6,532 nt of DNA from Bacteroidota bacterium. GTDB lineage: Bacteria > Bacteroidota > Bacteroidia > Bacteroidales > VadinHA17. Below are positions 1-5,428 of the stretch, one piece after another. The position numbers and the translations under genes are program-made. Positions within the stretch are counted from its first letter, which is position 1, and the number at the start of each line of letters is the position of its first letter. The notes beneath the pieces were generated by a model. That model made no database searches, had not been told where the DNA came from, and saw nothing but the letters and a program-made list of their open reading frames with translations. The DNA lies in contig SBFZ01000114.1 in NCBI GenBank assembly GCA_006227095.1, positions 1 to 6,532 on the forward strand, in the 5' to 3' direction.

Positions 1-1059
1 ACCCTGGAGTTCGAGAGCGGAAGCAATGACCCCATGGCTTACATTCTTACCATAGCATTTGTAGGGCTGGTGCAGAACGGTGACAAATCATTATGGTCTG
101 TCATGCCGATGTTCCTTTCACAGCTTCTGCTCGGAGGCGCCCTGGGGTATCTGTTCGGCCTTGCCAGCAAGTATGTGATCAATCATATCAAGCTTGACTA
201 CGAGGGGCTTTACCCGGTACTCTCCATAACACTCATGATGCTCACCTACTCCGTAACCACTGCCGTTGGAGGAAACGGATTCCTGGCTGTTTACATATCT
301 GCCATCTACCTGGGCAACCAGGAACTGCTTCACAAGCGGACCATCATGAAGATGTTTGACGGACTGGCATGGCTGATGCAGATAGTCCTGTTCGTGGTAC
401 TGGGACTGCTGGTGTTTCCGAGTCATATCGTACCGGTCATAGGTATCGGTCTGCTCATTTCCGCCTTCCTGATCTTCGTGGCCAGGCCCCTGAGCATATT
501 CCTGACCCTGTCGCCGTTCAGGCTGATGACCCGCACAAAACTCTTCATCTCATGGGTGGGTCTGCGTGGTGCCGTACCCATTGTGTTTGCCACCTTTCCC
601 CTGATGGCAGGACTGGAGAAGGCCGAAATGATATTCAACATCGTATTTTTTATTTCTCTCACCTCGGTGCTGCTGCAGGGAACAACCATACCTGTGGTTG
701 CAAAATGGCTGCATGTATCACTTCCGGCCAGGGTAAAACATGTTACTGCAGCTGACATACTCCTTTCAGAACCGATGAACTCCGAGCTGGCTGAGTTCTC
801 CATTGCTCAGGATAGTGCAGTGGCCGGGATGAAAATAATTGACCTGGGATTTCCGCAAAACGCACGTATAGCGCTGATAAAGAGAGATAAAGAGTATGTA
901 ATCCCTGACGGCATGACCGTTATCCACCCGGGAGACAGGCTGATTGTGATTGCCGGAAACAAAAATATCCTGGAGACGGTAACCGAGTGTCTCCTCTCGG
1001 ATAATCCGGGCTGCAACGATAAACATCATCCCGCTGAGGAAAATACCGGGGAAGAGTAA
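1..1059 (+). CDS. K+(Na+)/H+ antiporter, NhaP2/CvrA-like (CPA1), 5'-truncated by window edge
   Basis: Inner-membrane antiporter expected to exchange K+ (or Na+) for protons. The frame is open from base 1, so the true start is upstream; the ATG at 34 is internal, because the family motif ESGSNDP (visible residues 5-11, with the N9-D10 pair of the CPA1 ion site) lies before it. 352 residues are visible: about seven or eight hydrophobic segments up to residue 235, including WVGLRGAVPI (185-194) with the conserved R189-G190, then a soluble RCK_C/TrkA-C domain (about 261-333, ending in a GDRLIVIAG strand) and a hydrophilic acidic tail. Membrane part plus a single RCK_C domain matches the NhaP2 subfamily rather than plain NhaP. 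RCK_C domains usually gate transport by binding a small ligand, but the ligand is unknown here. It is followed after 131 bp by a second antiporter in the same direction. The family is secure; the ion specificity is inferred. Confidence 0.93.
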   Translation, partial: TLEFESGSNDPMAYILTIAFVGLVQNGDKSLWSVMPMFLSQLLLGGALGYLFGLASKYVINHIKLDYEGLYPVLSITLMMLTYSVTTAVGGNGFLAVYISAIYLGNQELLHKRTIMKMFDGLAWLMQIVLFVVLGLLVFPSHIVPVIGIGLLISAFLIFVARPLSIFLTLSPFRLMTRTKLFISWVGLRGAVPIVFATFPLMAGLEKAEMIFNIVFFISLTSVLLQGTTIPVVAKWLHVSLPARVKHVTAADILLSEPMNSELAEFSIAQDSAVAGMKIIDLGFPQNARIALIKRDKEYVIPDGMTVIHPGDRLIVIAGNKNILETVTECLLSDNPGCNDKHHPAEENTGEE

Positions 1060-1070
1060 ATCGGGGGTGC

Positions 1071-1160
1071 CTGACCCGGAGAACAATTGTCTGTCTGAAC
1101 CTGGCCCGGTGATCTATTGACCGTCTTAATCTGACCCGGGGAACAATTGCCATCTTTTCC
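1071..1160. repeat. Three degenerate tandem copies of a 30-bp unit
   Basis: Units at 1071-1100, 1101-1130 and 1131-1160 are in exact 30-bp register. Each begins CTGRCCCGG followed by GAACAATTG or, in the middle unit, GATCTATTG. Units 1 and 2 match at about 22 of 30 positions. Units 1 and 3 match at 18 of the first 20 positions but diverge in the last 10. The array fills most of the spacer between the two antiporter genes and stops 30 bp before the second start codon. I see no open frame supporting a coding role. With no unique spacers it is not a CRISPR array. A role as minisatellite, regulatory array or chance remnant is undecided. Confidence 0.7.
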
Positions 1161-1190
1161 TATCTTTATTCAGTAATCTGACTGACCGGC

Positions 1191-3176
1191 ATGGAACTGG
1201 GTGTACTGAAGGATATCGTCATAATCTTTGCCCTCTCCACCTTTGTGAACTTCATATTCACAAGGATAAAGGTACCGGCCATTATCGGGTATCTTTTGAC
1301 TGGTATAATTGCCGGGCCTCATCTGCTGAAACTCATAAGCTCACCGGAGAATGTCGAGGTAATGGCCGAGATAGGAGTCATACTCCTGATGTTTACCATC
1401 GGCCTTGAGTTTTCACTAAATCATCTGCTGAACATACGGAAACTGGTTTTCCTTGGCGGTTTCATGCAGCTTCTGCTGACTGCTGCCGTGACAATGCTCG
1501 CAGCAAGGGTTTTTCATTTTGGATGGAATGAATCAATATTCGTGGGATTCCTTACGGCACTCAGCAGTACCGCGGTAGTACTGAAGCTTCTGCAGGAGCG
1601 TTCCGAGCTGACAACCCATTACGGAACCACAATAGTAGGGATATTGATCTTCCAGGATATTGTACTTATTCCGCTTCTTCTGTTTACTCCCATACTGGGA
1701 GGGGCCGCTGCCGATGTCGGGCACGACCTGCTGATGCTGATGCTGAAGACGGCCGGGATACTGGTATTCCTCTGGGCAGGAACCAAATGGCTGATGCCAA
1801 GGGTGCTGCATCTTATAGCCATGACACGAAGCCAGGAACTCTTCCTGATGAGCCTCCTGCTGATCTGCCTTGCAGTGGCCATGCTTACACATGAACTGGG
1901 GATGTCACTTGCCTTCGGGGCATTCCTGGCAGGACTGATGATATCTGATACCGAGTACAGCCACAGTGCCTTCGGTAACCTCATCCCATTCAAGGATGTC
2001 TTTACTAGCTTCTTCTTCGTTTCGATAGGTATGCTGCTCGACCTCGGGTTCGTTGCTGATCATCCGTGGCTGGTGGCAGGAGCCGTGATACTTGTCATCT
2101 TTCTCAAAACCTTCATCGCGGGGATGACGGCTTTTACCCTTGGACATACCTTTTTCGGAACTGTTGTAGTGGGACTATCACTTGCCCAGGTGGGAGAATT
2201 CTCCTTCATCCTGGCCGGGGTAGGCCTTTCCTACAACATTATCACCCCTCAACATTTTCAGCTGTTCCTGGCAGTGGCAATTACATCCATGGCCCTCTCT
2301 CCCCTGATGATACAGGTCTCGAAACCACTGGCAAATCTTATCCTCAGGCTCCCCCTGCCGCCATACATGGTCAACGGCCTCTTCCCGCTGAAGCAGGTTG
2401 ACATCCCGGAAATCAGCAACCATGTGGTACTTATCGGCAAAGACTCCAGGGCAATCAACCTTGCCGCCATGATCAAATCGATGGAACTTCCCTTTACATC
2501 CATCGTCTTTGATACTGACCGCGCCCGCCGTGAGATGGAAAAAGGCAACCTTACGGTATTCGGGGATGCCACCTATGAGCCTGTGCTCAGGCAGGCCTTC
2601 GTACACACTGCCGAAATGGTTGTAGTCTCAGTGGGCAACCTGATTACCGCCCTTTCAATTGTTGAACATATCAGGACATTGAACAAACATGCCAACATCA
2701 TTGTCCGGACGAGACATGTTACTGACATTGAAGAGCTTTACCGGCTGGGGGCCACCCAGGTCATCCCCGAGGAGTTTGAGACAGCCATCGATTTCTTCGA
2801 AAGGATACTTGGCAAATATCTTATCCCGAGGATGGATATTGAGCGTGCCATTGCCCGGACAAGGGAGGACAACTATGGGATATTCCGCGACAGGAGCAAG
2901 ATGGGCGGATACTCACTGCTTAAGGATATACCCGATATTGAGATTGCAGCAGTGAGGGTGGTGGAAAAATCATTGTTTGCAGGGAAAACCATAGCTCAGA
3001 CTGCCATGCGCAAGACGGCCGGAGTGACAATTGTTGCCATAAACCACGATGGAACAATAACAGCAAATCCGGAGCCCTCAACGGTGATCGGAAACAATGA
3101 TATCCTGTACCTGATGGGAAAACCGGAGATGATTGCCCTGGCAAGCAATATTCTCTCGGAACCGAAACCTGACTAA
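1191..3176 (+). CDS. KefB/CpaA-like CPA2 cation (K+)/proton antiporter with TrkA-N and TrkA-C domains
   Basis: Inner-membrane monovalent cation/H+ antiporter of the CPA2 superfamily. Residues 1 to about 385 form the Na_H_Exchanger domain with roughly 12-13 hydrophobic segments. They carry the LSSTAVV motif (124-130) and FQDI with D156, the expected ion- and proton-carrying aspartate. A Rossmann-like TrkA-N (RCK_N) domain follows at about 410-530, with D441 at the end of strand 2 and GDAT at 458-461. A TrkA-C (RCK_C) domain occupies about 582-656. The order resembles S. aureus CpaA more than E. coli KefC, which lacks RCK_C. Oddity: the usual GxGxxG is G416-K-D418-S-R-A421, with two of three glycines lost. 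At 661 residues it appears full length. The ATG at 1191 is chosen because the first hydrophobic helix follows at once; no Shine-Dalgarno is visible, as is usual in Bacteroidetes. It may be cotranscribed with the upstream antiporter. Glutathione gating should not be assumed. Confidence 0.93.
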   Translation: MELGVLKDIVIIFALSTFVNFIFTRIKVPAIIGYLLTGIIAGPHLLKLISSPENVEVMAEIGVILLMFTIGLEFSLNHLLNIRKLVFLGGFMQLLLTAAVTMLAARVFHFGWNESIFVGFLTALSSTAVVLKLLQERSELTTHYGTTIVGILIFQDIVLIPLLLFTPILGGAAADVGHDLLMLMLKTAGILVFLWAGTKWLMPRVLHLIAMTRSQELFLMSLLLICLAVAMLTHELGMSLAFGAFLAGLMISDTEYSHSAFGNLIPFKDVFTSFFFVSIGMLLDLGFVADHPWLVAGAVILVIFLKTFIAGMTAFTLGHTFFGTVVVGLSLAQVGEFSFILAGVGLSYNIITPQHFQLFLAVAITSMALSPLMIQVSKPLANLILRLPLPPYMVNGLFPLKQVDIPEISNHVVLIGKDSRAINLAAMIKSMELPFTSIVFDTDRARREMEKGNLTVFGDATYEPVLRQAFVHTAEMVVVSVGNLITALSIVEHIRTLNKHANIIVRTRHVTDIEELYRLGATQVIPEEFETAIDFFERILGKYLIPRMDIERAIARTREDNYGIFRDRSKMGGYSLLKDIPDIEIAAVRVVEKSLFAGKTIAQTAMRKTAGVTIVAINHDGTITANPEPSTVIGNNDILYLMGKPEMIALASNILSEPKPD

Positions 3177-3177
3177 A

Positions 3178-3208
3178 AGTCCTGCTCCGCCTGGACCATG
3201 GCAGGATT
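3178..3208 (+). terminator. Weak hairpin just after the KefB-like gene
   Basis: TCCTGC (3180-3185) can pair with GCAGGA (3201-3206) around a 15-nt loop. The stem can be extended by one G-T and one A-T pair at its base. It begins just after the stop codon, where a terminator would sit, but there is no T run behind it. It is therefore only a possible transcript-end structure. Confidence 0.22.
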
Positions 3209-3227
3209 GACCTTCCGGGGTTAGCCT

Positions 3228-3317
3228 GCCTGGTTTAAATCCGGGCTGAAATACTTTCACCTCCCAGCCAGGCTTAATTCCGGGCTGAAATACCGGTGCA
3301 ACTCCCGGCGGAATTAC
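3228..3317. repeat. 27-bp direct repeat, two copies 39 bp apart, plus a partial third
   Basis: Copies at 3228-3254 and 3267-3293 match at 24 of 27 positions. The last 14 bases (CCGGGCTGAAATAC) are identical, and the first 13 differ at three places. A weaker third copy of the 14-base core may lie at 3304-3317 (11 of 14). The GCCTGG of copy 1 can also pair with the CCAGGC of copy 2 (3268-3273), so the region could fold. It lies in the spacer between the KefB-like gene and pruA and contains no credible gene. Confidence 0.65.
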
Positions 3318-3351
3318 AGGTTGACTGAAAACAGGTCATTATGATTCCCGG

Positions 3352-3375
3352 AACAATTTCAGTATGACAATTGTT
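3352..3375. repeat. Small inverted repeat AACAATT / AATTGTT upstream of pruA
   Basis: AACAATT (3352-3358) and its reverse complement AATTGTT (3369-3375) are separated by 10 bp. The arms are about 84-107 bp upstream of the pruA start. Such an arrangement could be a dimeric regulator site, but the arms are short and AT-rich, so chance is quite possible. No regulator can be named. Confidence 0.25.
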
Positions 3376-3406
3376 GGTTAATCGAACGAAACAAGAAATT
3401 AAATTG
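3374..3406 (+). promoter_or_regulatory. Weak candidate promoter for pruA
   Basis: A TTG at 3374-3376 is followed 23 bp later by TAAATTG (3400-3406), which is one T short of the Bacteroidetes -7 element TAnnTTTG. Initiation here would give a leader of about 45 nt before the ATG at 3459. The match is imperfect and the surrounding 3360-3458 stretch is AT-rich, so other positions are possible. Confidence 0.2.
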
Positions 3407-3458
3407 CGTCGGTTTTCCGATATGCAATTATTTACATATTGAAACAAATATACGAGAT

Positions 3459-5084
3459 ATGAACAATGCCATTTACTCTATTCAAAGGCCTCTCAACGAG
3501 CCTGTTCTGACCTATGCCCCCGGTACGCCGGAGCGGGCTGAGCTCATGAAGGAGCTGAAGCGACTCTCATCAGAAAAGATTGAGATACCACTGATTATCA
3601 ACGGCAAACCTGTCACTACCGGTCAGACCGGGAAGGTGGTGATGCCCCATGACCACGGCCACGTCCTGGCGACCTACCATATGGCAGGTGAGAAGGAAAC
3701 GCGTGATGCAATAGAAGCAGCCCTGCAGGCCAAAGAGGCCTGGATGTCAATATCATGGATTGAGAGATCCTCCGTCATGCTGAAGGTAGCGGAGCTGATC
3801 TCAAAGAAATATCGTTATACAATAGTGGCGGCTACCATGCTTGGACAAAGCAAGAGTGTTCAGCAGGCAGAAATTGAGGCTGCCTGTGAGACGATAGACT
3901 TTCTCAGGTTCAACTCATATTTCGCCGGACAGATTTATGAGGAACAGCCCTCGTCGACGGCTGATCAGCTCAACAGGGTTGAGTACAGGCCTCTGGAAGG
4001 ATTTGTATATACAATAACACCCTTCAATTTTACGGCTATTGCCTCGAACCTGAATATGTCAGTTGCACTTATGGGAAACACCACCGTATGGAAACCTGCA
4101 ACAACATCTCTGTTGTCCAGCTGGATCCTTATGAAGATATTCATGGAGGCAGGGGTTCCGGCAGGTGTGGTGAATTTCCTGCCCGGCAAAGGCTCCGTCA
4201 TCAGCTCGGTTGCCATGAGCCATCCTGACCTGGGAGGTATTCACTTCACAGGTTCAAACGGTACTTTCAATGAGCTTTGGAAAAATGCTGCGCTTAACCT
4301 GGAGAATTATAAATCATATCCCAGGATTGTAGGTGAGACCGGTGGAAAGGATTTCATTATAGTGCACCCCTCGGGTGACACTCAGGCTGTTGCGACTGCC
4401 ATAGTAAGGGGCTCGTTTGAATACCAGGGGCAAAAGTGCTCAGCCTCATCAAGGGCTTATATTCCCAGGTCGCTATGGCCGGAGATCTCCTCACATCTTG
4501 ACAGACAGATGTCAGAGCTTAAAACCGGTGACCCGGCTGATTTCAGCACTTTCATGAATGCGGTGATTGATGAAAAGTCTTTTGACAATATCATGAAGTA
4601 CATAGAGCTCGCCAGGGCATCTTCTGAATGTCAGATTCTCCATGGAGGAAAGGGAGACAAGACAACGGGATGGTTTGTCGAACCCACAATCATTCTGACC
4701 ACCAACCCGAAATTCGTCACAATGCAGGAGGAGATCTTCGGTCCCGTTATGACGATATATATCTATGAAGACGAAAAATATGAGGAGACCCTCGCTCTCT
4801 GCAACGAGACCTCTCCGTATGGTCTGACGGGTGCGGTCTTTTCAACCGACCGGCAGGGACTGGTAAGGGCATGCCAGGTACTTCGGTTTGCGGCGGGCAA
4901 CTTCTATTACAATGACAAACCGACCGGTGCCATGGTTGGGCTTCAGCCGTTTGGCGGTGCCAGGGCTTCAGGTACCAATGACAAGGCGGGCGGGCGGCTT
5001 AACCTCCTGAGGTGGGTATCTCCGAGGACCATAAAGGAGACGTTCCTGCCATCGACGGACTTCAGGTATCCGTATATGGGATAA
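3459..5084 (+). CDS. pruA: L-glutamate gamma-semialdehyde (1-pyrroline-5-carboxylate) dehydrogenase
   Basis: Cytoplasmic NAD+-dependent aldehyde dehydrogenase that oxidises glutamate-gamma-semialdehyde (from pyrroline-5-carboxylate) to glutamate, the second step of proline breakdown and also reached from arginine/ornithine. ALDH landmarks appear in order: TPFNFTAI with the oxyanion N190, GETGGKD with the general base E293, and GQKCSA with the nucleophile C327. The 34-residue E-to-C spacing equals that of human ALDH4A1 (E314/C348). EEIFGPV and a late PFGGARASGTNDKAGG segment, typical of P5C dehydrogenases, follow. The 541-residue length fits the stand-alone enzyme, not a fused PutA. The N-terminal NEPVLTYAPGTPER resembles the start of mature ALDH4A1, which supports the ATG at 3459; no Shine-Dalgarno is evident. 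No proline dehydrogenase is adjacent in the window, so the gene looks monocistronic: it has a 282-bp spacer before it and a strong hairpin after it. Confidence 0.96.
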   Translation: MNNAIYSIQRPLNEPVLTYAPGTPERAELMKELKRLSSEKIEIPLIINGKPVTTGQTGKVVMPHDHGHVLATYHMAGEKETRDAIEAALQAKEAWMSISWIERSSVMLKVAELISKKYRYTIVAATMLGQSKSVQQAEIEAACETIDFLRFNSYFAGQIYEEQPSSTADQLNRVEYRPLEGFVYTITPFNFTAIASNLNMSVALMGNTTVWKPATTSLLSSWILMKIFMEAGVPAGVVNFLPGKGSVISSVAMSHPDLGGIHFTGSNGTFNELWKNAALNLENYKSYPRIVGETGGKDFIIVHPSGDTQAVATAIVRGSFEYQGQKCSASSRAYIPRSLWPEISSHLDRQMSELKTGDPADFSTFMNAVIDEKSFDNIMKYIELARASSECQILHGGKGDKTTGWFVEPTIILTTNPKFVTMQEEIFGPVMTIYIYEDEKYEETLALCNETSPYGLTGAVFSTDRQGLVRACQVLRFAAGNFYYNDKPTGAMVGLQPFGGARASGTNDKAGGRLNLLRWVSPRTIKETFLPSTDFRYPYMG

Positions 5085-5094
5085 AAAAGGAAGA

Positions 5095-5129
5095 AGGCCC
5101 CGATCCGCCAGTTGGCGGATGCGGGGTTT
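5095..5129 (+). terminator. Strong hairpin after pruA, probable intrinsic terminator
   Basis: CCCCG-ATCCGCC (5098-5109) pairs with GGCGGAT-G-CGGGG (5114-5126) around an AGTT tetraloop, with one bulged G at 5121. The base can extend by two G-T pairs and one A-T pair into the TTT at 5127-5129. It starts about 10 nt after the pruA stop. The T tract is only three bases, so termination may be imperfect. The inner 18 bp (5103-5120) form a compact palindrome that could also be a dispersed repeat. Confidence 0.65.
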
Positions 5130-5356
5130 CGTCGCAAAGCTCCTCAATCAGAGGTCAGAAGGTCCCTGGCGGATGCCTGAGCAGGAGGTCGGGAGATGTG
5201 CCGGGCAGCGGGTTATGGCAGGTTCATAAGCACCAGATCCCGGGGTCCGGAGCCAGCATGACCCGGGGGAGGCCGTGAAGTAGAGTCCGGGAAGGTTGAT
5301 CAGTGCAGGTAGCAGTTTGCAGAAAAAGCAATCTGGTTAATAAAACTTAAACAAAT
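5130..5356. other. Non-coding spacer between pruA and the protease gene
   Basis: The first part (to about 5300) is GC-rich and the rest turns AT-rich toward the promoter. I find no gene, tRNA or recognisable RNA in it. Two small structures are visible. TGGCGGATGC at 5167-5176 repeats the right arm of the preceding hairpin (5113-5122). CCCGGGGTC (5239-5247) can pair imperfectly, with one bulge, with GACCCGGG (5260-5267). Neither is enough to name a function. Confidence 0.45.
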
Positions 5357-5389
5357 TTTGTCAGGGAAATCAGGTTTTCGTTATTTTTA
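5357..5389 (+). promoter_or_regulatory. Bacteroidetes-type promoter for the protease gene
   Basis: TTTG at 5357-5360 and TATTTTTA at 5382-5389 are separated by 21 bp. They match the Bacteroidetes pattern TTTG (-33) and TAnnTTTG (-7) except for the last base. Initiation a few bases downstream would give a leader of roughly 30-35 nt before the ATG at 5429. The position directly ahead of a gene that follows a terminator-like hairpin supports it. Confidence 0.5.
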
Positions 5390-5428
5390 GGGTGAGTTAA
5401 TCCTCTTTTCAACCTAAACCTTGATTGT

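Noticed and set aside
423..803. Open frame of 126 codons on the - strand
   Set aside because: It is antisense to the conserved NhaP2-like gene and has no start context or recognisable domain.
34..1059. ATG at 34 as the real start of the first antiporter
   Set aside because: The frame is open from base 1 and the conserved ESGSNDP motif lies before this ATG, so the gene starts outside the window.
1071..1160. CRISPR array
   Set aside because: The repeats are directly tandem and degenerate with no unique spacers, and no cas gene is present.
1161..1168. TATCTTTA as a -7 element for the KefB-like gene
   Set aside because: No TTTG/TTG lies about 19-21 bp upstream (the nearest TTG is 11 bp away), so it is not supported as a promoter.
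1191..3176. Glutathione-gated KefB/KefC assignment by name
   Set aside because: There is no KefG/KefF-type partner gene in the window, the nucleotide motif is degenerate, and the RCK_C domain makes it more CpaA-like; only the broader family is supported.
3025..3376. Shared 12-mer TGACAATTGTTG at 3025-3036 and 3365-3376
   Set aside because: The first copy is inside the conserved TrkA-C coding region, and about one 12-base match is expected by chance in a window this size.
3445..3452. Perfect TATATTTG -7 element on the - strand
   Set aside because: No TTG element lies at suitable spacing and no - strand gene lies in front of it; likely chance in AT-rich DNA.
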